From positions 1-64,000 of the forward strand of contig JAJEFD010000017.1 in NCBI GenBank assembly GCA_022820645.1: a DNA stretch of 64,000 nt, given 5' to 3'. This document shows positions 8,370-16,256 of the stretch, in pieces; position 1 is the stretch's first letter, and each line of letters starts with the position of its first letter. The translations under genes were made by a program, and so were the position numbers. The stretch is from Dehalococcoidia bacterium. GTDB lineage: Bacteria; Chloroflexota; Dehalococcoidia; Lucifugimonadales; Australimonadaceae. The notes under the pieces are model-generated. The model saw only the letters and a list, made by a program, of their open reading frames with translations, was not told the DNA's origin and did no database searches.

Positions 8370-9278
8370 TTGCTCAACATCTTCCTCACCGTCGTACTGC
8401 CCATCTTCATCGTCGCCGGTTCCGGCGCCGTGCTGCAGCGGATCCGGCCGGGTTCGCTTGGGCTGCTGGGTCCTGCCGCGCTCTACATCTTCGGCCCCGC
8501 GCTCGTGCTGAACGGCCTGCTGGAAACGCAACTCCCACTGGACGTATCCCTGCGCATCGTCGCAGCGGCAGCCGCCACCATGTTGGCGATGGTTGTTGTC
8601 GCTTGGGTGGTGGCGCGGTTGTTGCGGCTCGACAGGACAACGGAGAGCGGCTTCATGCTCGCCGGAGCGTTCGGCAACTCGGGCAACATGGGCATACCGC
8701 TCGCGTTCCTCGCGTTCGGGGACGACGGACTCTCGGTGGCCATCATCGTGTTCGTTGCACACACGTCTATCAACTGGCCGGTCGGCATCTACATCGCCGC
8801 GCGCGGGCGGGCGCGGGGGTGGGGCCCGCTGCTCCAATCTCTCAGGGCCCCGACGCTCTACGCCGTCCCCATCGCGTTGGTCATACGAGGCTTCGACTGG
8901 ACGCTCCCCACGACGCTCGACAGGCCGATCGGCATGCTGGCGGACGCGGCTATCCCCGCCATGCTCCTCGTGCTGGGCTACCAGCTGGCGCAGGGCATCG
9001 AGTTCCGCCAGCCGGGCAGCATGACGACGGTGCTCGCTACGCGGCTGATCGCAGGGGCGTTGGTCGGCGCTGGGGTGACGACGCTCCTGGGCCTCGAAGG
9101 TGTCGTCCGCAACACCGTGGTGCTCATCGCCGCGATGCCCGCCGCCGTGTTCGTCTCCATCCTCGCGGCGGAGTACCGTACGGTGCCGCGCTTCGTTGCA
9201 AGCACCGTCATCATCGGCACGTTCGCCAGTCTCGTTACGCTGACCGTCGTTATCAACCTGCTGCAGCGGTGGGACTGA
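8370..9278 (+). CDS. AEC family transporter (auxin efflux carrier-like permease)
   Basis: The 302-residue membrane protein has about ten hydrophobic segments in two halves and the family motif GNSGNMGIPLAFLAFG near residue 112. AEC proteins export or import small organic anions; the substrate is not predictable. The TTG at 8370 is chosen because it gives the typical N-terminus LNIFLTVVLPIFIV; a TTG at 8313 in the same frame is possible, and neither has a strong Shine-Dalgarno. Divergent from amtB, with about 170 bases between. It may be co-transcribed with the luciferase-like oxidoreductase 42 bases downstream. Confidence 0.88.
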   Translation: MLNIFLTVVLPIFIVAGSGAVLQRIRPGSLGLLGPAALYIFGPALVLNGLLETQLPLDVSLRIVAAAAATMLAMVVVAWVVARLLRLDRTTESGFMLAGAFGNSGNMGIPLAFLAFGDDGLSVAIIVFVAHTSINWPVGIYIAARGRARGWGPLLQSLRAPTLYAVPIALVIRGFDWTLPTTLDRPIGMLADAAIPAMLLVLGYQLAQGIEFRQPGSMTTVLATRLIAGALVGAGVTTLLGLEGVVRNTVVLIAAMPAAVFVSILAAEYRTVPRFVASTVIIGTFASLVTLTVVINLLQRWD

Positions 9279-9320
9279 CCTCGTTGCAGTACCATGCGAC
9301 CAACAACCGGAGGTGCGCCT

Positions 9321-10181
9321 ATGAAGATCGGTATCTCTTTCCCTACCCTCGAGCTGCACGACCCTGAAGAGATGAAAGAGTTCGCGCAGGGCGCGGAGCA
9401 GCTCGGTTTCCACCACATGACGGCGCTCGAGCACACCCTGGGCGTCCGGACGAGCGCCAGCTACACGCCCGACGTTCACATCCACGAACCCCTGGTGCTG
9501 TTCGCGTTCCTCGCCGCGGTTACCCGGACGATCCAGTTCGCGAACTCGATACTCATCCTTCCGCAACGGCAGACCGTCGTCGTGGCGCGCCAGGCAGCGG
9601 AGATCGACGCCCTCTCCGGAGGGCGCTTGCGCCTCGGCATCGGCCTCGGCAGCAACGAGGAGGAGGCCATCGGCCTCGGCACTGACTTCCACACCCGTGG
9701 GGCCCGCGTCGAGGAGCAGATCGAGGTCATGCGGATGCTATGGACCCGGGACGTCGTGAACTTCGAGGGCCGCTGGCACCGCATCATCGACGGAGGCCTT
9801 ACGGTGCTGCCCGTGCAGAGGCCCATCCCCATCTGGATAGGTGGAGGACACGGCAGACGGCCACTCGAGCGCATCGGACGGCTGGCCGACGGCTGGGTCG
9901 CCGGCAGCTCCGCTCAGGGAGACGCCGAGGGGCAACTCGAGACCATCCGCAACGCATCGGAGGCCGCCGGCCGCCCGCGCGACGCAGTCCAGGTCCAGGG
10001 GCGCATGCCGCTCGTGGGAGGCGGTGCGGAAGAATGGGCCCTGGCCGCCGAGCGCTGGCGTGAACTCGACGCGACGCACCTGGCAGTCAACACGAGCCGC
10101 GGCGGGTTCACGACGGCTGCGGAACACCTCGCGCTCGCCGAGCGTTTCATGAACGAGGTGGGCAGGGACCTCGCCGGCTAG
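9321..10181 (+). CDS. LLM class flavin-dependent oxidoreductase
   Basis: A 286-residue member of the luciferase-like monooxygenase family, which uses FMNH2 or F420 in a TIM barrel. Typical elements are the N-terminal strand MKIGISFPTLEL, the central ARQAAEIDALSGGRLRLGIG with GSNEEEAIG after it, and the later PIWIGGGHGRRPLERIGRLADGW. These place it among the F420/FMN-dependent members with undefined substrates that are very numerous in SAR202-type genomes. The ATG at 9321 has GGAGG eight bases upstream and matches the family N-terminus; an upstream in-frame ATG at 9294 does not. Convergent with the OsmC-family gene. Confidence 0.93.
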   Translation: MKIGISFPTLELHDPEEMKEFAQGAEQLGFHHMTALEHTLGVRTSASYTPDVHIHEPLVLFAFLAAVTRTIQFANSILILPQRQTVVVARQAAEIDALSGGRLRLGIGLGSNEEEAIGLGTDFHTRGARVEEQIEVMRMLWTRDVVNFEGRWHRIIDGGLTVLPVQRPIPIWIGGGHGRRPLERIGRLADGWVAGSSAQGDAEGQLETIRNASEAAGRPRDAVQVQGRMPLVGGGAEEWALAAERWRELDATHLAVNTSRGGFTTAAEHLALAERFMNEVGRDLAG

Positions 10182-10197
10182 CCCCCGGACCGGCCTC

Positions 10198-10755
10198 CTA
10201 GACGGGAGCGGCCTCCGGCAACGCCTCGCCGTTGAGCGTGAACACGGACGTCACTTCCATGTTCTGCACCAGCGACTGCAGCGCGTAGCAGCTCGATTCC
10301 GCCATGTCTACGAGACGGCGTATGCGCTCAGGCGGCTCGTCCGACTCCACGTTGACGGTAGTTTCGAGCCCGGCGGGACCGCCGACGATGGTGCCCGCGA
10401 GCGCGGAGCCGTCGCGGTAGAAGCGCGTGGTCTGCTGCAACCGTACCTTGGAGTAGGCGATGTGGGTCATCTCGCTCAGCCGAGCGAGTTGAGTGAGCAG
10501 TCAGAACGCCACGCCCGCCGAGAAGTAGGCGAGCGGCGAAGGTGCGGTGTCGTCACCGCCGATGCGGGTCCCCTCGTCGCAGATCATCTCGAACGTGCTG
10601 CCGGTGCGGCCCCCGGAGCGGACGCGGGCCAGCTTGCGCTGGCGCTCCAGCGTCTCCGCCTCGACCTCGATGACGATCTCCCGCCGGACGCCGTCCTGGC
10701 GTGCGGCGTTCGGGACAGATTCTCCCGTTCGGACCTTCCTGACAATCTCTTCCAT
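10198..10755 (-). CDS. OsmC-family protein, predicted selenoprotein (in-frame UGA at redox Cys)
   Basis: OsmC/Ohr proteins reduce organic peroxides with two redox cysteines. Read through the TGA at 10501-10503, the frame encodes 185 residues. Residues 53-84 carry the family signature (STFEMICDEGTRIGG, then PSPLAYFSAGVAF). The UGA is codon 85, exactly where the first catalytic Cys belongs, and the frame continues with LLTQLARLSEMTHIAYSK. The second Cys is kept at 156 in AESSCYALQSL, 71 residues later, close to the spacing in known OsmC proteins. A hairpin fitting a bacterial SECIS follows the UGA. The ATG at 10755 has AAGGAG eight bases upstream; tRNA-Cys lies just upstream on the same strand. 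Selenocysteine insertion is inferred; a nonsense mutation is the alternative, but both halves look intact. A conventional caller would report two fragments, 10501-10755 and 10198-10470. Confidence 0.8.
10471..10488 (-). promoter_or_regulatory. candidate bacterial SECIS element
   Basis: On the coding strand, CTCGCTC-GGCT-GAGCGAG forms a perfect 7-bp stem with a four-base loop. It starts 12 bases after the UGA codon at 10501-10503, which puts the apical loop 19 bases downstream of the UGA. Bacterial SECIS hairpins lie immediately 3' of the UGA, with a small apical loop having a G in its first two positions; this one has GG. It lies inside the coding region, as expected for SelB-dependent decoding. 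Confidence 0.7.
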
Positions 10756-10799
10756 GAACCGCTCCTTCCGATGAGGTTGCGCGCCGTGGTGAGTGAGGT

Positions 10800-10875
10800 T
10801 GGAGGCGACGGGCGGAATCGAACCGCCGAATAGAGGTTTTGCAGACCTCCGCCTTAACCACTTGGCTACGTCGCC
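10800..10875 (-). tRNA. tRNA-Cys (anticodon GCA)
   Basis: A full cloverleaf on the minus strand: acceptor GGCGACG/CGTCGCC, anticodon stem GAGGT/ACCTC around the loop CTGCAAA, and T-arm GGCGG/CCGCC with TTCGATT. The discriminator base is U, as expected for tRNA-Cys, and the CCA end is encoded. It lies 44 bases upstream of the ATG of the UGA-containing OsmC-family gene on the same strand, so the two may share a transcript. Confidence 0.97.
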
Positions 10876-10965
10876 GTGACGTACCAGATTAGCCAGAAAC
10901 ACGCCCTGTCGTCAACGATAGCGCGGCGTCGCTGGGAGTGGCGGGGCGGTTGATAGAATATTCCT

Positions 10966-11781
10966 ATGCCGTTACCCGCCCTGCTCCTCCCTCTTGCCAT
11001 CGCCGGCGGCTCAGCCGTGGCCCAGGCAGCTGCGAAGCTGAGAAGCCACGAGCGGCTCAACGCGCTGCGCGCCGAGCTGCAGGAACTGGAGTCGCACCAC
11101 CGGGAAGAGGTCCTACCGCTGTACGAGCAACAGGTGGGGCTCTGTCACCGGCTGGGTCTGCCGGAGCCGGAGTACCCGGCTTCCCTCCAGGAGGGTGAGA
11201 CGCTCCCTGATCCGCCACCGCTGTGGCGGCGACTCCTCAGACGTCGGAAGCGCACCGTCGCCGATGGCTCTCCTCACTCCCGAGCCAGCATCATCGGACG
11301 TCAGGGAGCCGGCTTCGCCGCCGGCACCGCCTGGAAGGTGTGGTCCGCAACGGTCCTCAATCTCGTGCGTCCGCTGGGAGCGAAGCTGCTGACCCTCTTC
11401 CCTGGTGCGGCTCCGGCGGTCGGAACAACCAGTTCACTGGCGTTCGGCATAAGTTTGCGGTTCGCCCTGGGCGTCGTCAGCGTGGCCGCCTTCGTCGTGG
11501 CGCCGCTTCTGCTGGCGTGGGCGGTCGTCCGGGAAGTCAGGAAGGTGCGGAAGGCCCGCCACGAATTGGAGACTATCCGGACGCGGCGGCACGAGGAGCT
11601 GACCGCCTACAGGGCGCGCACGCGGCTGCTGCAGAGGAACGTGCGCATGCGGGCGTACACCAGCTGCCGGGTCAGGCACCGGATACGGCAAGCGAGTGCG
11701 TACACCTCGCGAAGACGACGCGGCAAACGCGCCGTTGCCCGTCCGGAGCGCTCAGCCCTTAGAGCTCCAACTCCGCGCTGA
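10966..11781 (+). CDS. hypothetical membrane protein
   Basis: A 271-residue protein I do not recognise. The N-terminus is hydrophobic (LPALLLPLAIAGGSAVAQAAA) and is followed by a charged, probably coiled-coil stretch (about 25-55). Two hydrophobic segments lie at about 115-150 and 160-190. A second Arg/Lys/Glu-rich coiled-coil-like region (about 195-230) leads into a very basic tail. The layout suggests a membrane protein with cytoplasmic helical arms. The last codons overlap the 3' end of the opposite-strand dehydrogenase by 23 bases, and no strong Shine-Dalgarno precedes the ATG, so the exact ends are uncertain. Function unknown. Confidence 0.6.
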   Translation: MPLPALLLPLAIAGGSAVAQAAAKLRSHERLNALRAELQELESHHREEVLPLYEQQVGLCHRLGLPEPEYPASLQEGETLPDPPPLWRRLLRRRKRTVADGSPHSRASIIGRQGAGFAAGTAWKVWSATVLNLVRPLGAKLLTLFPGAAPAVGTTSSLAFGISLRFALGVVSVAAFVVAPLLLAWAVVREVRKVRKARHELETIRTRRHEELTAYRARTRLLQRNVRMRAYTSCRVRHRIRQASAYTSRRRRGKRAVARPERSALRAPTPR

Positions 11782-12811
11782 CGCCGTACTCCTCCGCGAG
11801 CGCCGCGAGTTTGCCCCACGTCGCGTCCTCGACGAAGATGCCCTCCTGCAGGCGGCGCTGCGTGTTCCGGTGTTCGATCTCGCCGGGGTAGAGGATCTCG
11901 TCGAACCCCACTGCGCGCTTGGACGCCTTCAGGTAGCCCGCGAGTTCCGTAACCTGCTGCTTGAACTCCTCCAGCGGGCGGAACGCCGCGACGTCGAACA
12001 CGGCCATGAAACAGCCGTCATTGTGGAACCCGCGCGGGTCGTGGCCGAAACCCAGGCCCGTCAGCAGGCCGGAGAGTATCTCCACGATGACGGAGAGGCC
12101 GTAACCCTTGTACCCCTCGGAGCCGCCCAGCGGCAGCAGCGCGCCGCCCTGCTCGCGCATGACTCTCGGGTCCGTCACGGGGTTGCCGCTGCTGTCGACG
12201 ACCCACCCCTCCGGGATCGGGACGCCGCGTGCCGCGGCAAGGTCCACCTTGCCTGCGGCGACCGCGCTCGTGGCCATATCTATGAACAGTGGCCCTTCCA
12301 GGTTGCTGGGCACCGCGACGCAGATCGGGTTCGTGCCGAGCCGGGGCTCGCTTCCGCCGAACGGGGCGACGTTCTTGGTCGTCCTGCCGGAGTCGGCGGT
12401 CATCAGGCCTATCATCCCCTCGCGCATGGCCATCAGCGGGTAGTCGGCGACACGCCCCACGTGGCTCTGGCGGTAGACCGTCGCGGCTGCCGAGCCCTGC
12501 TGTTTCCCCTTCTCGATGAGCAGGCTCATCGCCCGCTCCGAGACGACGTACCCGAACCCCCAGTGGCCGTCGGCCACGAGTGTCGAGGGTGTTTCGTTGA
12601 CGATGTCGAACGGCGCGCCGGGGACGATGTGCCCGCGCTTGACGCGGTCGATGTAGGTGGGGACCTGGATGATGCCGTGGGAGTCGTGCCCCGCGAGGTT
12701 CGCGCCGATAACGTGGCGGGCGATGACACCGGCCTCTTCGCCGCTTGCTCCGGCACACTGGAGCAGGCGGTCGGCGATGGTCTGCAGTCTGTCGTGGGAA
12801 ACGGTTGGCAT
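11759..12811 (-). CDS. Ldh family oxidoreductase (malate/L-lactate/ureidoglycolate dehydrogenase type)
   Basis: A 350-residue NAD(P)-dependent dehydrogenase of the Ldh/YlbC/AllD family, which oxidises 2-hydroxy acids without a Rossmann fold. Visible family features are GHDSHGIIQVPTYIDRVKRG near 41-60, the catalytic-region QSHVGRVADYPLMAM near 114, the PRLGTNPICVAVP nucleotide-binding loop, and the late GYKGYGLSVIVEILSG segment. Length is normal. The ATG at 12811 is preceded by GGAGGAGCC. Substrate among 2-hydroxy acids cannot be set; malate, lactate, ureidoglycolate and sulfolactate enzymes all occur in the family. No linked pathway genes nearby. Confidence 0.92.
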   Translation of the reverse strand: MPTVSHDRLQTIADRLLQCAGASGEEAGVIARHVIGANLAGHDSHGIIQVPTYIDRVKRGHIVPGAPFDIVNETPSTLVADGHWGFGYVVSERAMSLLIEKGKQQGSAAATVYRQSHVGRVADYPLMAMREGMIGLMTADSGRTTKNVAPFGGSEPRLGTNPICVAVPSNLEGPLFIDMATSAVAAGKVDLAAARGVPIPEGWVVDSSGNPVTDPRVMREQGGALLPLGGSEGYKGYGLSVIVEILSGLLTGLGFGHDPRGFHNDGCFMAVFDVAAFRPLEEFKQQVTELAGYLKASKRAVGFDEILYPGEIEHRNTQRRLQEGIFVEDATWGKLAALAEEYGVSAELEL

Positions 12812-12898
12812 GGCTCCTCCATAGGTGTGGGCGTGCGGAGCGGATTGTATCGCCTACGAGGAAGACACGCGGCGGATATCGGAGTCAGCGGTCATGAA

Positions 12899-12924
12899 GA
12901 AGCCCCGGCGGCCGCCGGGGCTTC
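12899..12924 (-). terminator. terminator after the tRNA-Trp/tRNA-Leu unit
   Basis: GAAGCCCCGGC and GCCGGGGCTTC form a perfect 11-bp GC-rich stem with a GGCC loop, 18 bases beyond the tRNA-Leu 3' end. A short pyrimidine-rich tail (TTCATGAC) follows on the minus strand. It probably ends transcription of the two tRNAs and could also serve the opposite direction. Confidence 0.75.
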
Positions 12925-12941
12925 TCGTCAGATGCCGTGGT

Positions 12942-13028
12942 TGGTGCGCAGGAAGAGATTTGAACTCTTACGGGACTGCTCCCACTGCCCCCTCAAGACA
13001 GCGTGTCTACCTATTCCACCACCTGCGC
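12942..13028 (-). tRNA. tRNA-Leu (anticodon GAG)
   Basis: Class II tRNA with a long variable arm. Acceptor GCGCAGG/CCTGCGC; anticodon stem CTGTC/GGCAG around TTGAGGG; T-loop TTCAAAT; encoded CCA end. The anticodon GAG reads CUU/CUC leucine codons. Thirteen bases separate it from tRNA-Trp upstream, so both are probably processed from one transcript. Confidence 0.96.
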
Positions 13029-13041
13029 CCGAGTCTGTCAG

Positions 13042-13118
13042 TGGCAGGAGTGGAAGGATTCGAACCCTCGGCCGGCGGTTTTGGAGACCGCTGCTCTACC
13101 AGGCTGAGCTACACTCCT
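13042..13118 (-). tRNA. tRNA-Trp (anticodon CCA)
   Basis: Acceptor AGGAGTG/CACTCCT, D-arm GCTC/GAGC, anticodon stem GCGGT/ACCGC around CTCCAAA, T-loop TTCGAAT, G discriminator and encoded CCA end. First gene of a two-tRNA unit with tRNA-Leu. Confidence 0.97.
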
Positions 13119-13504
13119 GCGCTACCTCAAAGCGTAGCACTCGCCGCCTCTGAGGGTCAATCGCTCGGAGGCGTCGCACACCCCGCTTAAAGTCAGAGCC
13201 CCTCCGCTCTGGAGGGGCTGTTGACGGGCGGTAGGCCTTGCTGGAACTGGATGGCCCGGCAACCCATACCGTCATCAATCACAACGTTACACGACGAATG
13301 CCGCGTGAGCACGAGGCATTAACGCCTGCGCTGCACATTGTCAATACGTGTCCGTTGCGAATCTCTGACCAGAATATCCAGAGATTTCCCGGAGAGTCTG
13401 CCCGTGAGAGGTTCCCGCTCCTGCAGAAGGCCCCTGGCGCCCGCTTGACACTCCCGGCGCTCGCCACTAGCCTGCCCGCCGACCCCAGCACCGGAGCGAC
13501 GAAC
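13119..13504. other. intergenic region with two inverted repeats
   Basis: This 386-base gap between the tRNA unit and the dehydratase pair should hold their divergent promoters. AGCCCCTCC/GGAGGGGCT (13197-13219) is a 9-bp hairpin with a GCTCT loop; AATCTCTG/CAGAGATT (13360-13386) is an 8-bp inverted repeat with an 11-base spacer, possibly an operator. The frame of the downstream gene is open through much of this region but has no family similarity before 13505. Confidence 0.45.
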
Positions 13505-13921
13505 GTGTCCATACTCACCCCCGCGATGCAGGCCGCCATCGGACGGGACGGCGAACCGCGCACCACTATCGTCGAACGCGGCGCTATCGAGCGCTTCGCC
13601 GCCGCCATCGGCGACGACAACCCCGCCTACCCGGACGTCGCTCCTCCGACGTTCCTGCGCTCCGTCGGCCTCGCCATTCCCGCCCTCCCCGACAGCGAGG
13701 CTGTCCCGCGCGTGCTGGACGGCGGCAGCGAGTGGACGTACGGCGAACCGGTGCGTCCGGGCGACGCCATCACGTTCGTCACGCAGATGGAGACGCTCAT
13801 TGAGCGCGAGGGACGCATGGGGTCGATGCTCATCGCAACCTACGTCACCCGCTACACCAACCAGCGCGGTGAACTCGCCGCAGCGCAACGCAATACCCTC
13901 ATAAGGATGCCCGCAGCATGA
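13505..13921 (+). CDS. MaoC/FAS1-like dehydratase domain protein, subunit A
   Basis: A 138-residue single hot-dog-fold protein resembling the N-terminal (non-catalytic or HadA-like) half of bipartite (3R)-hydroxyacyl dehydratases. The pattern IERFAAAIGDDNPAYPD, then APPTFLRSVG, then GGSEWTYGEPVRPGDAI is characteristic. The GTG at 13505 follows CGGAG at good spacing and is the first start matching the family. It overlaps the next gene by four bases (ATGA), so translation is probably coupled and the two products likely form a heterodimer acting on an acyl-CoA or acyl-ACP. Confidence 0.87.
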   Translation: MSILTPAMQAAIGRDGEPRTTIVERGAIERFAAAIGDDNPAYPDVAPPTFLRSVGLAIPALPDSEAVPRVLDGGSEWTYGEPVRPGDAITFVTQMETLIEREGRMGSMLIATYVTRYTNQRGELAAAQRNTLIRMPAA

Positions 13922-14340
13922 GCATGCAACCGTACCTCAACGACGCCGCAGTCGGAACGGAACTCCCCGCCCTGGTGAAGGAGCCGACGACCCGTCAGTT
14001 GGTGATGTACGCGGGCGCGTCCGGAGACTTCTACGAGATCCACTACGACAAGGACTTCGCTGCGGAGCAGGGACTGCCCGGCGTGATCCTGCACGGCGCG
14101 CTGAAGAGCGCCTACCTCGGGCAGCTGGTCACGGATTGGATAGGCGTGGAAGGGCGGCTGCTGTCTCTCTCCGTGCGCTACCGCGAGATGGACGTTCCGG
14201 GTGACGTGCTGACGTGCAGGGGGACGGTGGTGGAGCGGGACGAGGAGGCAGGCTCCGTGCGCTGCGACATCTGGATAGAGAACGGCGCGGGCGTTCGCAC
14301 GACCACCGGCGAAGCGGTCGTCGCGCTGCCGTCGCGCTAG
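13918..14340 (+). CDS. MaoC-like hot-dog dehydratase, subunit B
   Basis: A 140-residue catalytic MaoC domain. The hydratase motif is present as YAGASGDFYEIHYDKDFA, supplying the Asp and His of the family active site, followed by GLPGVILHGALKSAYLGQL. Its ATG overlaps the preceding subunit's stop. Together they resemble HadA-HadB-like pairs that dehydrate or hydrate 3-hydroxyacyl thioesters, for example in side-chain or fatty-acid catabolism. Convergent with the GNAT gene, overlapping it by four bases. Confidence 0.9.
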   Translation: MSMQPYLNDAAVGTELPALVKEPTTRQLVMYAGASGDFYEIHYDKDFAAEQGLPGVILHGALKSAYLGQLVTDWIGVEGRLLSLSVRYREMDVPGDVLTCRGTVVERDEEAGSVRCDIWIENGAGVRTTTGEAVVALPSR

Positions 14341-14879
14341 TCGGCTCCGCCCTCCATCGCCTCCCACTCTTCGCGGGTCAGTTCCATCAGGATGAAGTTG
14401 TACCCTGCGCGGCGCACGGGTTTCACCTCGCGGAACCCGCACATCGCGAAGGCGCGCCGGGCGCGGGCGTTCCACTCCAGCGTATGGAGGTAGAGCCGGT
14501 TCATCGCCGCGTTCTTGAAGCACTGGGCCACCAGCAACTGCACCGCCTCGCGCCCGTAGCCCCTGCCCCAGTAGTCCCGGTTCCCGACCAGGATGCCGAC
14601 CTCGCACTGGCCCTTGAAGTTGTCGATGTCGTACACCATGCAGTTGCCGATGTGCAGGCCGTCCAGCGTGTCTATACCGTAGCGGCGCACCCATGGCGTG
14701 GGGTACTTCAACTCGTTCGCGTAGTCGCGCAGGAAGTCTTCGAGCGGCTGCCGCAGGCGCGGGGCGGCGTCGAGTTCGGCGAGTTCCTGGTCCGAACGCC
14801 AGCGGTGGTCGTCTTCGCCGTCCTCGATGCGTTTATCGCGGATAATGACCTTCTGCCCACGGATGCTGGTCTCGGTCAT
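14337..14879 (-). CDS. GNAT family N-acetyltransferase
   Basis: A 180-residue acetyl-CoA-dependent acyltransferase of the RimJ/RimL type. The acetyl-CoA loop is seen as NRDYWGRGYGREAVQLL near 110-125, followed by the typical HTLEWNARARRAFAMCGFREV strand-helix region. Targets of such enzymes range from ribosomal N-termini to antibiotics and metabolites, and cannot be told here. The ATG at 14879 overlaps the NUDIX stop codon and has GGGGAG eight bases upstream. Last gene of a five-gene operon that begins with tldD. Confidence 0.9.
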   Translation of the reverse strand: MTETSIRGQKVIIRDKRIEDGEDDHRWRSDQELAELDAAPRLRQPLEDFLRDYANELKYPTPWVRRYGIDTLDGLHIGNCMVYDIDNFKGQCEVGILVGNRDYWGRGYGREAVQLLVAQCFKNAAMNRLYLHTLEWNARARRAFAMCGFREVKPVRRAGYNFILMELTREEWEAMEGGAD

Positions 14880-15322
14880 CGGACGGGCTCCCCTGCGTCC
14901 AGCGCCGACATCGCCCGCTGCAGCACCTCGCGTTCCGACGGGTAGGTCAACGTATCGAGGGCTTCCATCGCGGACGCCCAGCGCACGACGTCGAACTCCG
15001 GGTCGTGGTCGTCGAACGAGCCGCCGCACGGACGCATGAGATAGAAGTAGACGCGCTTGTGGATGCGCCCTCCGTCACGGGTGAACCAGTACTCGATGTG
15101 TCCCAGCGGAGCCGTTATCTCCGCCGACAGCCCCGTCTCCTCCCGCACTTCGCGCAGCGCCGTCTCTTCCAACGACTCGCCGCCGTCCGGTGTGCCCTTG
15201 GGCAGCGCCCACAGGCCGGTCTTCAGGCGGCCGCACATCGCCACCATCACGTCCCCGTCACGCTGGTCGCAGACCACACCGCCCGCAGACACAGCCTGCG
15301 CAACCCTCGTCCCGCGCGCCAT
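14876..15322 (-). CDS. NUDIX hydrolase
   Basis: A 148-residue protein with a complete Nudix box at about residues 43-65: GTPDGGESLEETAL followed by REVREETGL, which supplies the Mg-binding glutamates. The fold and the PKGTPDGGE context resemble enzymes that hydrolyse diadenosine polyphosphates or nucleotide pyrophosphates. It sits two bases after the HEAT-repeat gene and overlaps the GNAT gene by four, within one operon. Confidence 0.93.
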   Translation of the reverse strand: MARGTRVAQAVSAGGVVCDQRDGDVMVAMCGRLKTGLWALPKGTPDGGESLEETALREVREETGLSAEITAPLGHIEYWFTRDGGRIHKRVYFYLMRPCGGSFDDHDPEFDVVRWASAMEALDTLTYPSEREVLQRAMSALDAGEPVR

Positions 15323-15324
15323 GC

Positions 15325-16254
15325 CTACGGCTCCTGCAGCGTCAGCATGGAGAAATCGCCCTCGTCGGCTTCGAGCACGCGCAGCGCTTCCTGCGCAGCC
15401 TCACTCAGTGCCGGGTCGCCCTGCTCCACGTAGTGCTTGAGGAGTTTGCGCGCCGCCGTGCCGCCGATGCCGCCGATGGCCTGCACCGCCGCGAGCGCCA
15501 CCTGCGGATCGTCGTCGCTCGTCAGCTCGTGCAGGTACGGCAGCGTCTTCGCATCCGCGAGCTCGCGCGACGCGTTTGCCGCCTCGAAGCGCATCGCGGG
15601 CACGGTGCTCCCGAACTCCGCCACGATGACGGGCAGCCATGCCGGGTCGCAGGTGCGCCCCATCGCGTAGACGGCGCTCTGCCGCAGCAGCGCCTCGCCG
15701 CTCTGGTAGGCCCACCGTATCCAGCCGGGAACGTCCGGGTGCCGCACCGGCGCTATCGCCTCCAGCGCGCGGCGGCGCACCGCCGTCTCCTCGTCTTCGT
15801 CTTCGAGCGCGCCGAGAAGCGCCCTCCGCACCGTCATTGCGTCGCGATCGATGAGTTTCCCCGCCTCGGCCAGCTCCGCGAAGTGGCCGAGCGCGCTGGC
15901 GGCAGCGGCGCGCGCCTCGTGGGACTCGTCGTTCTCCAGCATCCCGGCGAGCGGCGGGATGACCGTGCGGTCGCCGGTCTCCCATAGTCCGGCGGCGGCG
16001 CTGGCACGCACGGGAGCGTCGTCGTCCTCCAGGGCGGCGCACAGCAGCCCGGTGAACTCCATCTCGATGTTGTCCTCGGCCATGCCCGTCACCGCGCGGA
16101 TGATCATGAGCCTGCGCGACGTAGGGATGTCGCCCCACGCCTCCAGCAACTCGCGTTGCTCGTCGGGCGTCAGGCCGCTGAGGCGTCCAAGGAGCGACGG
16201 CTTCAGTTCGGAGCCCGCGTCGAGCAGTCGGGGGATGACATCGCCGAGCGCCAT
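15325..16254 (-). CDS. HEAT-repeat domain protein
   Basis: A 309-residue all-helical protein made of consecutive HEAT/PBS-lyase-like repeats. Recurrent units look like DDDAPVRASAAAGLWETGD, ESHEARAAAASALGHF, EETAVRRRALEAIA and DPQVALAAVQAIGGIG. Such proteins are usually scaffolds for protein-protein contacts. No catalytic motif is visible. The ATG at 16254 is two bases after the PmbA-like stop, in the middle of the tldD operon, so a role with the TldD/PmbA peptidase pair is possible but only inferred from position. Confidence 0.85.
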   Translation of the reverse strand: MALGDVIPRLLDAGSELKPSLLGRLSGLTPDEQRELLEAWGDIPTSRRLMIIRAVTGMAEDNIEMEFTGLLCAALEDDDAPVRASAAAGLWETGDRTVIPPLAGMLENDESHEARAAAASALGHFAELAEAGKLIDRDAMTVRRALLGALEDEDEETAVRRRALEAIAPVRHPDVPGWIRWAYQSGEALLRQSAVYAMGRTCDPAWLPVIVAEFGSTVPAMRFEAANASRELADAKTLPYLHELTSDDDPQVALAAVQAIGGIGGTAARKLLKHYVEQGDPALSEAAQEALRVLEADEGDFSMLTLQEP

Positions 16255-16256
16255 GG

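Noticed and set aside
8199-9692. Roughly 500-codon upstream extension of the amtB frame
   Set aside because: It is antisense to the AEC permease and luciferase-like genes, while AmtB has a clear start and Shine-Dalgarno at 8198.
10501-10755. OsmC gene broken by a simple nonsense mutation or frameshift
   Set aside because: Both halves stay in the same frame with full family features, the UGA replaces precisely the redox Cys, and a SECIS-like hairpin follows; kept only as the alternative hypothesis.
13197-13219. Terminator upstream of tRNA-Trp
   Set aside because: The hairpin is good but no gene on either strand ends there and no U-run follows; described only as an inverted repeat.
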